From positions 1,242,501 to 1,306,500 of the forward strand of contig NC_088311.1 of the NCBI RefSeq assembly GCF_910592395.1: a DNA stretch of 64,000 nucleotides. The letters run 5' to 3'. The stretch's first letter is position 1. The number at the start of each line of letters is the position of its first letter. The DNA comes from Lineus longissimus (lineage: Eukaryota > Nemertea > Pilidiophora > Heteronemertea > Lineidae). The notes under the pieces were generated by a model. It had not been told where the DNA came from, did no database searches, and worked only from the letters and a program-made list of their open reading frames with translations. The translations under genes and the position numbers were made by a program. This document shows, piece by piece, positions 10,501 through 24,300 of the stretch.

Positions 10501-13440
10501 TAATAAGTCCTAACCACGACCACAGCCGTCGCCAGGGGAACCCCCGATGTTTACGCGCGTACTTTATGAACCTTAACAATCTATCAATGATCACATCCAT
10601 TGTGTTTTAATGTGTATGTTTTGAAAACAAGCTGCATAGTATGAATATTCCATCAGTCTCATTCTCTCCAACCTTCCTGGCGGGGACATTGTCATTTGCT
10701 AGGCCAACGAATGTCCGCACAACAAGTAGTGTCTGGCAGCTTGTCGTCTTCGCATAATCATTTTTAGTATCAAAATAAATCTTGTAAAGCTACAACTTTG
10801 TACATCGACAATATTGATTTGTTTTCTTGTTTACGTTTTATTAATAGTTGATGGTTCGAGAGCAGTGTGCGTGAAATGGTATTATTTGGTTGTTTGGGGG
10901 GCAGAGAACAATACATCTTTTCATTTTTAAGAAAGATACTGAATACGTTTCTCTTTTCTTTTAGAAAAATTGTATTCGAATCTAGATTACCAAAATACCT
11001 TTACCAGATAACCCCAACCTTGCCCACGCTAAACACTAAAGCAAATAGTGTGCAAGACATGAGATCTTGTTCAACTATTATTCTATCTCTGGTCCTTTGT
11101 CTACCGTGAAGAGGAACATTCTCACACCGAGTTCAAAAGGAAGAAAAAACATCGAATCTCGTATTCATATTCTCGCATTTAGGCCTATAAATATCGACTT
11201 ATTTGCTTGGGTGTTATTTCAAGGAGTGCTCTGCAAGTTGCCCCGGGCCATTGGACCCTAGTCAAAACACTTCCGACGACAAAATCTACTCCGGGTATAA
11301 GGCGACAAGTTCGGTCGAATTCCCCTTCGGGTGGCCTCGTCGATTTAGAACAATTACTTTACAACGTATTTTTCGGCGAAATTCGTGTCGCAGGCTTTTA
11401 GATATCATGCTACGACAGGCACTACCACTGTACTATGGGACTGCCCCAAGGCTCAACTTTCGAGAAGTGAAGTCGACTGCTCAGATCTGAGATCGGAAGG
11501 GCAACCTACTGGAGGTGACAATCGGTATCGGTTGTTGTATATCTAGAGGTTGTAACCAGTGAGGAGTTGTCCTTGGTTGGACGATTGACCATATACATAC
11601 TCCAGCCAGTTGGATTCTGAACGATGGTTGACGATACTGCCATGGCGTAATTGGCAATACAATGTAAGCTTACTAAGATGGAAGGTGATCTCTGCATGAG
11701 TTTACATAATGACCTCAACCAGGATGGATTAGACATCATATTGTGGTGGGATGGGATGGGGGAATACTACAGGGTCCACTTAAGATGACGTCAAGCAATA
11801 AACAATATAATTATTATCCAAATCTCCAGGTCTACTCCAGCTTGGAAGTTTGTAAACAAAGCGTTTTTATATGCTTGACCACCTATTCGAACCAGAAGTC
11901 CTCTACCATCTCGAGCACTTTGTGTAGCAATGTTGTGGATACTGTAGCGATGCAGACGATGATTTGCATAAATAATCGAAGAGTTTTAGTTCGTTCAGAG
12001 GTCGACTTATTTGCCTGTTGCTATGGACGCCTAGCGTCTCCAACTTCCAGACACGCATAGTGACCCCAGCAACGGGCAGCATCTTATCGCTACTGGAAAC
12101 TATTGAAGAAAGCTGCCTGAAGTTCACAATCGCATTCTGTACAGCTTAATGTAAAAGGATGGCTCACGACAAAATCCATTCTAATGATTGACGAGTTGCA
12201 GTTCCTCACTAGGCCTATTGAAATCCTCGAAACGACCACTTTGTTGGTTCGCTCTCCACGTTTTCACTTACTTCTACTAAAAACCAGGCTAGGAGACGTC
12301 TTGACTTTTGACAATTTGTTTTATCATGTTGTGGCACCCGACGCCACCCTGTTCTAAATTACCATAAAATGGCATGTCTAGATACGGCCATGTTGTGCTA
12401 TCGCCATGGCGACACGTAAATATTATGGTTGCTGTGTTCAAACTTGGTCGTGATGTGGTGATCAGGTCGATTCAGAGAGTAGACTGTCCCTAGGATTAAT
12501 AGAATACCATCACACAGGTGTTCTCAATGTAGCATTAGGGGCAGTTTAATCCCATAGGGACGTGGTTTCCATGGTATCTTTAATTGTTATAAGCATCGTG
12601 TCAAAACGTTTATCAACTTTTAGTATGAATATTTTATTGCATGTCATATGGGCTGGAGACAATTGCACAAGCACGCAAATGAATGTACCCTCTCACCCCA
12701 CCATGGCACCTCCTAATGCCTCAACACTAATGTCGACGGGAGTCACAACCAGGCCGTGGAGGCGAGTTGTCGCCACTTCTGGCTGTCGTCGCTACTTTCT
12801 CGACATTTCTCGGGAATGATTCGATTCTCCAGCAGTGCTGTACACATGAAGACTGATCCAGAGTAGACTCTTTGTGTAATTAAGGGTGACTTTGATCTCC
12901 TGCTCTCCTCAGATGGTACACAAAACTAGACCTGGAGAACCTGGATCATGTCACATCTAGTCGAGACAAGGTACACCCTGTACAGATTACATGACACATC
13001 AATCCTGTAGAGACATGTTACACCCTGTAATGGAACAGGACAGACTCTGAAGGATGGCACATCCAGGCCCTGAAGAAACATCGTATCGTGATTCCATCTC
13101 CTAGTCATTGTGCTACGAACCGTCTCACCGAAGACCGTGTCCTCGCTAAGTTGGCTCGCAGATTGCGGGACTGGAGATTCCGACGGTGTCCGCAACTCAC
13201 TGTCCACTATGGTTACCAGACAGCGCAAGCAGACGACAATGACAAATTTGAAAACTCGGGCAGATTCAACAGCGAATAATTCCTGTTTTATGGCACTTTA
13301 CGTGGATCAATTGCTTGTAGATATTTCAAGATACATGTAACTTGAACGCTTCTATTTATCTGTTCGAAGGAGAGAGTTGTCGAGGCAAAGAGACAATATT
13401 CGACCGATTGTGCCTTTGTGGTGCTTTCATCATCATTGCC
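7586..13440. other. Long gene-poor stretch
   Basis: Nearly 6 kb with no coding exon I can support. It holds many incidental ORFs of 60-120 codons, a foldback structure at 9966-10107, a perfect 16-bp palindrome gagaaatcgatttctc at 9335-9350, and a CRE-type TGACGTCA at 11785-11792. Overlapping ORFs at 11067-11490 look like chance. Confidence 0.4.
9966..10107. repeat. Short foldback element with doubled terminal motif
   Basis: The left end (9966-9990) carries two copies of aaaatgtcc; the right end (10077-10107) carries two copies of the near-complement ggacacttttt. The ends therefore form an imperfect inverted repeat in which each arm is itself a direct repeat. Likely a tiny non-autonomous element or its relic; no target-site duplication was identified. 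Confidence 0.4.
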
Positions 13441-13783
13441 ATGCGGTCGTCGATCAGGCCTAAGGGGGTGAGGACGGTTGTCTTCATTGCATGTGTCTCT
13501 TCAGTTGTTCATATAACCTGCTTAACCTGAATACCCAGGGTCACTGTTGTTACTCCTCCCCGCGCACGAATTACTGAATAATAAGCTCGGCAAGTACCGA
13601 CTGAAAGGCCCTGATGCTAAGCTCGGCAAGTACCGACTGAAAAGCCCTGATGCTAAGCTCGGTAAGTACCGACTGAAAGGCCCTATCAATGCTACGCTCG
13701 GTAAGTACCGACTGAAAGGCCCTGATGCTAAGCTCGGCAAGTACCGACTAGTGAAAGGCCCTGATGCTCAGGATGCTGCTTAG
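13441..13783 (+). CDS. Candidate secreted repeat-peptide precursor (broken or spliced; tentative)
   Basis: Two pieces lie side by side. At 13441-13530 an ATG opens a 29-residue ORF beginning MRSSIRPKGVRTVVFIACV: a basic start then a hydrophobic core, as in a signal peptide; it ends in TGA. Immediately downstream, one frame over and open from 13526 to the stop at 13781-13783, five 12-13 residue units of the type KLGKYRLKGPDA follow, then a short QDAA tail. Joining them would need a frameshift or a small intron (acceptor-like cccag at 13534-13538; a GTGAGG donor at 13467 would remove the hydrophobic core). Length changes among units are whole codons and only this plus-strand frame is open. It may be a precursor of repeated peptides, a pseudogene of one, or chance. 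No clear dibasic cleavage sites are seen. Confidence 0.3.
13583..13768 (+). repeat. 36-bp tandem repeat, 5 units, frame-preserving
   Basis: Units of 36, 36, 39, 36 and 39 bp beginning aagctcgg(c/t)aagtaccg. The two longer units each carry exactly three extra bases at different places. Encodes a 12-residue repeat in one plus frame; both other plus frames are stopped in every unit. The antisense frame is also open. Confidence 0.85.
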
Positions 13784-14439
13784 TGTTGGGACCAGCGAAG
13801 TAAACTCATGCCGTTCCAACGTCGTTGTGCGTATATCCATCATTCCTTGAAAGGAGGAGATTTTAGGACTGATATTCACCGCCGATAAGTCTGCATGAGT
13901 TTAAAACTTCGATCAGGGATGTGTACAATCCAAATTATTGAACGAAAACCTCGAAGACAGACCAACTGAAGAGGCCAAACTTTCAGTTATTTTCATACTG
14001 GTTAGATGGCGACACTGTATATTTGTTTTAGGTTGACCCAATCTTGACACTAGAGGCGCTGATTTCGTTCCTTGCTGTGCGAGTTTGTAGTTGACCTTGT
14101 GTCGTGACTGATTTTTGAATGAAAACGAGAGTTAGTTACCGGCCAGGAAAGAAACTGTGGTCTTGGTGGGAATGATCGACTTCTAGTTATTGGTGAATAC
14201 CAATGGACTGATTACATATTATTGATATTTCAATCAGTCAGTATGCGCTACCCAGCCCAAGGATGTCTTTGTCAGTTACCCGTAAGTGGGTGTGACCGGC
14301 ACGGCGACTGAAAAAAGAAACCGAGAATTGAAGAGTGCCGCACAATTAACATTCAAATCTCAATATTCCGCAGCAGATATACTCCATCCTTAATACGACA
14401 ATCGTTTGTCTGCTTTTTCGAACAAACCGCAGAAAATAA
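13784..14439. other. Spacer before the mobile element
   Basis: No exon or repeat recognised; no polyadenylation signal seen close after the repeat-peptide ORF. Confidence 0.4.
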
Positions 14440-15212
14440 TTAAAGAGGTTGAATAGCGCCTCCAGAAGCAAGCAACAGCGCCACCCGTAGCAGAAATAAG
14501 AACTGCTTAGTGACGTCATGGTTTCCATATACGGCATCTCATTTGCATATTTTTACAACCTTATTTACTACGAGTTATAAATATGCCAGTAGCACGTGGA
14601 TCATGCCGGGCGGCGCTGTCAGGTGTTTCCACTATGGGTTACATAATCGGCTACAAAGATACCAGTGTTCTAGTAAATGAAGTTAGCAATGATAGCGAAA
14701 GAATGTTAGTGTATGTTACGCAGTCAATAGCGATAGTAGTGAGTTGGAGAGAGGAGAAAATGGAAAATGGAGAGAATAGTAGTATGGATTTCGAGTCCCA
14801 AGAAGAAACTTTGCAAAGTTTTCATCAAACTGATAATCATATTCCTTCCTTCTCTGTCTCCAACAATTAAAAGTTGCTGCCGTCAACCTGATGCGTTTAT
14901 CCGCGAGCGAATCGACGAGACGAAGCATTTTTCAAGCATCCGAATGGTACCTTACAGATCCGCAAGGGGCGCGTTACCGAAAATGTTGCAAAAATCAATA
15001 ACGTGATCGTAAAGATTGTCATATTTTTCAAAATGAGAGTATGAAAATGATACGCAGACGGTAAACCAATGAAAGGCCAGTATCTATTGAACCTTACAAG
15101 TGATTTGGGGGCCTTGAAACTCCTTATATTTATCAATGAAACCTTATTCCCGCCTAAGGTTTTGACCGGGCCGTCCAAAACTCCCCATTTTTTGGCGGGC
15201 CATTCCCTTTAA
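14440..15212 (+). mobile_element. TTAA-bounded MITE (piggyBac-like), copy 1
   Basis: 773 bp, matching 61945-62717 base for base in length with about ten substitutions. Both copies begin TTAAAGAGG and end CCCTTT followed by AA, so each is bounded by TTAA and has short imperfect terminal inverted repeats (ttaaagagg against ttaaaggga). TTAA target duplication is the hallmark of piggyBac-type transposition. No transposase is encoded: the longest ORF is 95 codons (14583-14870), and it is intact in both copies but resembles nothing I know. Internal promoter-like motifs: TGACGTCA at 14511-14518, ATTTGCAT near 14540, TATAAATA near 14576. The right end is only 143 bp upstream of the UGCG start codon. 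Confidence 0.8.
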
Positions 15213-15354
15213 GATACCCCTGTCCTATTGACGCATAAACGGCATAACGAGGCATATCACAATGACGTCAGAGACAATTCGTCAGAGACAATTCGTGCGT
15301 ATTCCGAACTTACCCGACCACCGGCCGAGTGTGGCCGAGTCAATCACAGTAGAA

Positions 15355-18300
15355 ATGGCAGCGCCGGTGGAAATAGCACTTTATGGGATATCTATACTTA
15401 TTCTGACATTATGGACAGTGTTATGGTTAATTCACATATTAGCCATGATATACGGGTATGGAAAGTTAAATCCTACATTATGTCAAAAATTTAGGAATAT
15501 TGGAATTTGTCTTAGTATTGAAAAATCGATGTAAAGGTCACCTTTTTACTTTTGGGCCTTGGCTCTCCCCTTCCTGTACGTCATTTGTACGTGTAGAATG
15601 TACACCTTTCATTACTGTGTATCTGTATGTCAGACACACGTATACACAGTGTGTGACACTGACTGTACTGGTGTATGTATTCGTTTATGTTATTCTCTGC
15701 TTGCTTGGGATTTACTGACATGTCCGATTAGATTGGGCAAGACAAGATGGTGATTGAAGCCATTGTGACTGTCTGTGTGCAAACCATGACATTCCGATGG
15801 GGATGGCGATGAAGGTGTTACTTAAACTTATAGTATAGCCTGGTACTGTTGTGAGCCACTGACTTCGACCATCTGCATTTGAATTGCATACCCTGTGACG
15901 GCTGTGTTCTTTTCTTCATTGTGCCATGGAGGTATTATTAAGATAATACCTCCATGATTGTGCCAATACTTGATTCTGCACACCCTTGACTGCTCAAACT
16001 GGTACAATACAATTACAGTATCAACTATTTCTTGCTATTTTTAACTTATCTTTTCAGAAAATGGCGGTTATACCAACCTATCCAACCGCTGTCACCTGAA
16101 GAAGGCCTGCCTGCCGTATCTATAATAAAACCGTTGACAGGAGTAGATCCAAATTTATATCACAATTTAGAAACATTTTTCACAATGAAATATCCTGTGG
16201 TAAGTATAAGTCTTTTTTGAGTGCATATTGTGCTGTGAGCAAAGATATTGCAGATGTGACAGCTGGTCCAGGGTTCAGGCGCTGCGGCCACATGCAGCCA
16301 GCCCGGTCTGAGGAGTGCCAAAGGTGTGAGCTTTTTTCCACGGAATTTTTTCAACATCTACAACATGTAGTAGTACTTGTACAGTAAATATGATTTTCAG
16401 GCACCTCAGGCTGTCTGAGCAATAAACAGAAAACAATGACAGCAGAACCTGATGATGTCAAAATACTGGTACAAGTACATGAACTAGTATCAACCTCGGA
16501 ATGAGAAGTCTTGGACCAGCTTTGGTGTTCCTTCTCAATAGCGTTACTCCACGTTGGTCCTAACTTTGACGTGGGGGGTCATTCATGAATAATGCTGGTT
16601 GAATTTCTGAGTAGGCTTTATACAGTTGTGTATTGATGTACATAGCAGTACTGTCAAATATTAATTACTGACTCCTGCATAGAATTACTCATTGTTGTGC
16701 AGTTGTACGTAATGATAATGATTGTTGTTGGACATTACATTAGGTTGTTGCAGGGGTCTGAAAGAATCACTTATGACTTTGCAACAAAATTATGCATGGT
16801 CCATGTGATACTTTCAAATACAAGATCAGCGCACGTGTAGGACAGGTTGAGTTGCCTTCTCAGCTTGAGCAACATGTAAGAATAATGCATATACAGTGAT
16901 CAGATTTTGTTGGGAGGGGGTGCAATTCTCATGTATGGCATACATTGAATAAGTGATAGCCACAGAAGTTCAGAAAAAGCCATCTATTCATACATGTATG
17001 TACATGTACACCATTTTCATTGCCTCTGTTTGTACTTGACTTTGCCCTACAGTGTATAAATCAATAGGCTGATTTCCTGAGAGGCTACTTACTACATTGT
17101 TTGTAGTGCCATTTCTACAGTGTAGTGTCTGGCACTAAGTCAGAAGTGATCGTCCTAACTGCAGTAACAGTGCTGGCTGTTTCACATGTTACATAAAGCA
17201 TGTCACAAGGCAGACCCGTTTCATTGAACTTGAAATTGATCCATAAATGAATGAAAAGTAATTGGTTTTTTACTTTCGAAAACGGTTTGGCTTCTGATTT
17301 GAAGATGGCTAAAACATTTCATTGTGATGTTCTCGTGTGAAAATTAAATGAGTAATGGTCTCCTCTTCTTCCATTCCAGTTTGAACTTTTATTTTGCGTT
17401 TATGATGAAATAGACCCTGTCATAATGGTGGTCCAAAGTCTCATGTCAAAATATCCTAAAATACCAGCTAAATTATTGATAGGTAAGTAACAGTATTAAC
17501 AGCGCAGAAGAGTTTCCATAGCCTCGTGTGTGTGGTGGCTATACTGTGGCAGAAATTGTGTCCTTGTAACATTTGGCCCATGGTTGTGCATCAGGCCATA
17601 TTCCTGTCTCCATGTTTCCCCTGTTATTCAACTTGGTTACCACAACAGAAGGTTGCTGTGCATCAGTTTAATGAATTGCCTGACTTGTTGGTTATCCTTC
17701 CTCATTCACATTCATGTGTCAAGTCTGTTCAGGTGATGAGACACCATGAATGGCCCCAGGTCGTCAGCTCCATTGCAGGCTAATGCTGATTTATTTGTGA
17801 TTTAGCATTGGACTAAAGTCAATAAGCCACTGTGGCATTAGCTCTCAGTAATCATTAAAATGGCTTGATTTATTCACAATACTGTGATCAAGCTGTTATT
17901 AATTGTGTAACCTTGAAGTCCAATCAAAAAAATTCAATATACTATTTTGCCGAAAAAAGTATATGCTCGGCTTCTTTGTAAACCAGTGTTGACTTTTTGT
18001 AAACTCTTCAAAAATAAACGAAGTTTGCTGACACTGTTTAAATAACTACTGTACATGTCTTTTGCAGGGGGTAAAAACGTGGGGATGAATCCAAAAGTCA
18101 ACAATATGGTGCAAGGATATGATGTAGCTCAACACGGTTTAATTTTGATATCAGATAGTGGTATAAGAAGTAAGTAGTTTTTGAATTTCCATGTTGGTTG
18201 TGTTCCCCCCAGAGCATAATCTAAAGCCTCTTGTGTTTGTGTTGGATTGTTATTGTTTCCATATCACCATGGTTGCCTTGTTATGGGTTTTAGCTGTTCA

Positions 18301-21300
18301 GGCCAATTTATGATCACTTAAAGCTTGTTTTTGGCCATTATGGTTGAATGCATCATTGTATGAACAGGCTGGTCAGTGATAGTTGAAATATTTCGGGTTT
18401 TGATTTATGTCTTGATCGCTTTTCAGGGGTGGAGGTAAAAATGGCCTGACAGTATTTGTGCAAGTAAAATACGCCCAGAACAGCTATTGAAACCTGGAGA
18501 ATGGAATGAATAAATTACTCTCTTAATCACACGCATGTGTCATCTCATTTGCAATCCAATGAGCATCTACCAAAAAAATATGCACATTTTGCTGAGTAAC
18601 TTCTGTTACAATCAGCGGAAGACTGGGTCACAACTAGTTTTACATGAACATGTGTGGATGGATATGATGGCACTAATAGTATTTTCCACTCAGTCGTCCT
18701 CACTTCTAATCTAATTGAATATTGATATGTGATCAGACTACTAAAGAATTTGTACGATCCCAGAAAGTACATTTACATTTGTACCCGAATTATTTAGGAT
18801 CCTAGTGACATGATGACTTGAGTTACATGCAATATGCAGGCAATGATATTGACCACTCCACTCGTTCCCCATGTTTACATGTACTAATGAAGCATACTGG
18901 TTCTCCATGGTTTGCTAATTGCCGTTAGAACGTGTCCAGGGACGAGAATATTTATCACATATTGACCATTTTGTCCAGGTTCTCAAAATATTGGATATGA
19001 GTGGATTGTCTAGCCAACCTCAATGCATGAATGGGCAATATACTTTTGATGATCTGGCTGGGGACCAGATTCTCCACTGTCAGGAACAAAAGACATGTAC
19101 AAAATGAGCTATATTTGTGTCCAAATGCACCAACCAACCATTCTAAATGGCATGTGTCTAGTTGGAGGAACCAAGGCCAAGATGAGGGGAGCCTTCAACT
19201 TCCTTCCCATCAATGTATGCTTATTCTATTTTTGAAAGAATTCACTCTATGAGATTGACTGAGATGAGCAAGAGCCTGCACATCAGAAAGAACGAATGCC
19301 TCCGGGCAGTGGTAATGCAACAGTCATCTGATGATCAAACTGGGGTCCATTTTAGTGGAAGTCCCGCAAGTCTAGATCATCTTGACGGGATGCTGCCTGC
19401 ATCACAATGACGATGATGTGGGATTAAAGAGAGTTGCATGTTTCATCTCTTGAGATGAGAATCTTGCACTAATTAAAAAGCTTGTCTGATCAACTCATTG
19501 TGATCATGTATACATGTGGGCCATAGACATCTTTCTTATTTGATATGACATTCCAGAATAATTTCTGTTGTTATGAGTCGCGAAACTAGTTGAGAGTTTG
19601 TCTCATAACAGGGTTAGATAAAGTGACCTCATTCTATTTGTTTGTGATATCCCGCCATTGGCACATTGGCATACATGTACAGGTAGACTTGACCTGGTAA
19701 ATCAAATATTATTGATTTGGGGAGTGGGCTGCCAGGACCTTTTTGTGACTTTGATGCAGGAGAGCTAGTATTTTGCTCATAACTGTCCATGGAGTAACAT
19801 CTCAGACTCAGTCGTACTCTAAAAGTCCTTGATAAAAGTTGCAATATAGGTATGCTGAGGGCTGTCACGTCAAGATCTCTCGAGGATGCCAAGTAGTTGG
19901 AATAACATTACACTCATGCTCACTCAGAAATTGCTGCCAGTAAGATGGGAGTTTTGAGTTTGGTGAAGGTTGGGCCTACTGAACAGCAGTATTGCCTCTG
20001 TAGCCTGCGCCCATACGTGCGTTTTCATTTTGTCAGTGTTGCTCCAGTGCATTACATCCTCCCATAGCATGGTCCTAAGATACAATGTACACTCACACAA
20101 AGAGGATTGCTACGACAGCTTGCTGTGGGAGGATGGTGCTTTAATGCTTGACTTCTATTCATTACATTCACACCTGTGCAAAGTCAACTGTTATCGCAGA
20201 GGAAAATGACTGGATTACAATAGCCATCCAAGGCGATTGATTTTCTGTCAGTACTCTCATTTAGTGGGGCCAGTGTCTAGTATTAGTTACAAACATGGCT
20301 AAAGAAGAGTCTTTTGAAAATTCAGTTAATTTGAATTTTCCAATTAAAACGGAATGGGTGGTATATATTGATTGATTGGACCGTTTGTATGATGTTTTTG
20401 TTGCTTGTTGATGAACAGGCACGTCCCTCCACCAGATGTTCGAGCTCCATTTCTACATTCTGTCTCTGAAAACTTTCTCATATTAGAAGAGGACTAGGTT
20501 GATCATGAAAATATAGTGGTGTGCAATGAAAAAACATCATCACGATATTCCTTCAGAAATAGGCCTACATAACACAACATAAACTCAATGAAAATATTTT
20601 TGTTTTCTGAGACCTACGCAAGGAGCTCAGCTCAAGTTTGTGGGGTAGGCTTTCTGACATTTTGTTGTCTTGTTAGTGGTCTCTAAGGCGTCTTGTTGAC
20701 AAGCGACCAAATGCTGTGTCAAATACAAAAATGTGGAGAACCAAAAATGTATGAGTAAATGTATGTTTGATTTGTTTATCCCATGAACAGATGTAATAGT
20801 GTACAGTTCTGACAGAATGTTGTAAATGATTATGGTTTGTTTCATTTCCTGAGCCTTAAGTAGACAAAAGGGATTGGCATTCCTTTGGTAGGCCTTATAG
20901 GCTAGTGAGACCTTCACATCTATTTATGTGAGGGGTAGGCCTTGGGGTGCTCACGTGGGGTCTCTTCAGTACTCATGCACTTGCTATTGTTGCCCACCAG
21001 GAGACTAGGCCAATTTGACATTTACAGAAAGAGGAAATGTGATTGCCTATTATTAATTTGACAGATCAGTGCTTTATGACATCTTGGTCATTTTATATTA
21101 AGGCGGGTATTAAGGCTGTTGTCAGTTTTACATGAAAACATCCTTGAGCTTCTTATCCATCCGTGTCTGGTGTTTCACTTCAGTAAATTCAAGTCTGCTC
21201 TTTATGTAAATGATCTACTTTTATAAAAATGGTGTGTGACACTTTTAGTACTAGTTACAAAGACACCACCATTGAGTGTGTCGAGAGCAAAAAACTACCG

Positions 21301-24300
21301 GCTCTACTGTACATGTATTGTGTGGCTGAGTGGAGTGGCATGTCGCGCAGAACCACTGTGTTTCATGAAAAAACATCTTTCAACTGTGTCTCAGGACTGC
21401 ACATTGCCGGCTGCCATGCACATGTTATGGTATCATGATGATTGGTATTTCAACAAAGGCTTGGTCCAGATTGTAACAGTGAATATAATTTCAACTCCCG
21501 GGACAAAAGGAGATAAATCAGTCTTTTTAGATATCTGACGTATATGAGAGATCTAATCAGTTCAAATAACAGATGGTTCCGCTGTCATGTTTTGTTGTGC
21601 ATGACCTGACTTTGTTCTCCCAAAAGTAGTCAGTATATTTGTGGCAAAATTGTGCTTCAAAAAGACCCATGCAAACCTTATATGAAAGTTGTCCCCCTTG
21701 TCTTTACGTCAGCCCCGAGATGATTCCTTGACCAGATCTAGAAGACATCACAAAATAGCCACCAGGAAACTCCTATGTCAGGTGTTCAAAACAGTGTCTT
21801 ATAATGTGTGTTTTATTGTCTTTTTAGTGAAAGAAGATACTCTTTTAGACATGGTGACTACCATGTTGACCAAAGAGAACTGTGGCATGGTTCACCAGAT
21901 GCCATACGTGTGTCAGAGAGAGGGATTTTCAAGTGTACTTGAAGCGGTAAGTAAATTTCCCATCTACAAATCAACGTGTTTTTGGTGGAATTTTGTTTGC
22001 CTTTTTGTGAGCCTTGTGGTACCACATGAACGGGTCAACTATGTTTGATGAGCTATCAGGGGAGACATACAGTTCAATTCTAATTTGGGCAAGTAGCACA
22101 GCATTGTCTACAGTGTACATTTGCAATAATATGAATTCCCTCTTTGGGCATCATACAACATTGTCTTGCCAATGTTCAACCTCCCTTCTTTTGAACTGAA
22201 ATGTACATCACCTGGCAAGTGTCATATTCTGTTTCAGCAAATTTTTGTTCACATTTTTAGTTGGAATTCCAGATGATGTGTTGGGATATGTTTCCATGGT
22301 GATACTTGTATGAATTGTTTCTTTGGTGTGATGTCTGATCCCACCACTCTCAGGTTTAGGATGAAAAATGTTTCCCTTTTGTGTAGTGTCTAATCCTTTG
22401 CGTAAAAACAAGATCACATTTGACGTCAAGTTTTGATTTATTGTGTTGAGCCATGTCTTATGGGGACATAAGCGTTGCCATGGCAATGTGAACATGAAGC
22501 CATTAAAATTGTAGTAAAAAGCACATAAAAGGTAGTTATCTAGTTTGTGTTGATGATAGCTGATTGCCTTGACCCAATGTTGAGAATGTTTTACGCGGGA
22601 TCTTCTTTTCAGCAGTGGTTATCCTCTTGAAAATGAGGAGATTTGCCGTAAGATTATGCCGGAAACTAACAATTGATTACAATGTTCGTATTCTTGGTTT
22701 GGCCATTACAACATACAAGCAATGTATCCAGCTTTGAAAGCATCAAGCCATGAAACCTCCACTTAATAATTTCTATCTCTAACATTCAAAAACGGTGTGT
22801 TTGCTTTCAAAAATGATCGAATACATGGCAAAATGTCCCCAAGTCGTGTAACGTGATCAAACATGCATAGTCAGTGTGTGTATTGACACCAGCTGCTATG
22901 CCGTTGTGACAAATCAATAGGCCTATGAAAATGTAAGTTGGTTGCTTTGAATCGATATCCCTGACTATTGAAGTAAGCACTCGTTTTTAGCCAAAGCATG
23001 TTCAGCCATGTATTATTACCGAATGAGTATTAAAAAACAATCGTGACCGAGTCTGGTGTCTGATGGACTTGTTATTTAGTTGGAGGATTTCGACCATGGT
23101 TTCGTTTTCGTTCAAAGCTGCCATTATTTGTTTGTCTGCTTAAATGTTTACCATCTCATCTGTTGAGATAGAATGTATGAAGCTATGCCCTTCTGGTGCC
23201 CTCCTCTAGTAACCATCCCCCACGAACTCGCTCTGCATACCAGCATAATCGCTCATGAATCATTGGTAAAAAGTTCAGGTAACATCACATTCAAAGCTAC
23301 AACAAGTTGCTGTTTGCAATTCAGTCAAAGAAAGAAATGTGTAATGATTCTTGCAAGTGGTCTTCAGAGTGAGTGGCCTAGGATGATTTCAATCTTCTCG
23401 CTGAACATTCCATGCACCTCTAAACATTGTTTGCCTCTCACAATGGTTGAAGTGGAAAGAAGTCGCCATTTCCTGAAGTTCTTATGTGTTTCCAAATACA
23501 TAAGGCCTGCGTGGTTATACATGTAGTACATAATGTAGTGCGTGTCGGCAAAACATAACTTGAGAATTAATGATTGCTCTTCACTTGTAATATATGTAAT
23601 GAGGGCTCGTTAGTCTCTCTGTCTTGCTGAAGGCTATCATGTTGCACTTAGGTGAAGTTTTTTTCAAAGTCCCTCTGAAAAAACGTTTAAATGAAAAAAT
23701 TGATTGAGTATCTCATTTTGGATTGCCTGTAAATATTGAACCAGATACCAACACCCATCGTTGGTATTCTTATCGGCCATACACCCACTCTGTTGTCCTA
23801 CTTCTGTTGAACACCAATCTATTCTACACCAATCCATACTTGAAATGTCGGCCTGACATTGATCGTGATGATGATGGTCATGACTGACTAGTCTTTCATG
23901 TGATAAGACAATGAATAATGAGTTTACTCAACTAATTGTGAAGTAGGTCTTCACTATACAACAATCATACTGGATAGAACGTCATTTTGATAATAGATTG
24001 ACCCACAAATCTGATTTGTGATTTTCATCAACATCCTATCAAATTACGTGTAGACGCGAGCGTGTGCATGTAAGACTATAGTCGTATCACGTTGGTGGGA
24101 TTAGAATAGTCAACCCCTTTCTGCAGGTTGCTTCCTGCCTCTGTAAGCAATTAGTTGTGAATCCAATTCCAACTCTGTGTCTGCCCCACCCATTAGTTAG
24201 TATTGTGACGTGTAATCCATGAATGGTGTCATTGCTTGATGGCCAGCTGAGGGTAATGGATAACCCTTTAATTTTATAACCTCTTGATACTTGTTGGCAT

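Noticed and set aside
11067-11490. Overlapping ORFs of 64-95 codons
   Set aside because: Several frames open at once with no splice signals, homology or codon pattern; likely chance.
14583-14870. 95-codon ORF inside the MITE called as a gene
   Set aside because: Its ATG follows the TATA-like motif by only a few bases and it has no homology; intactness in two recent copies is not evidence of selection.
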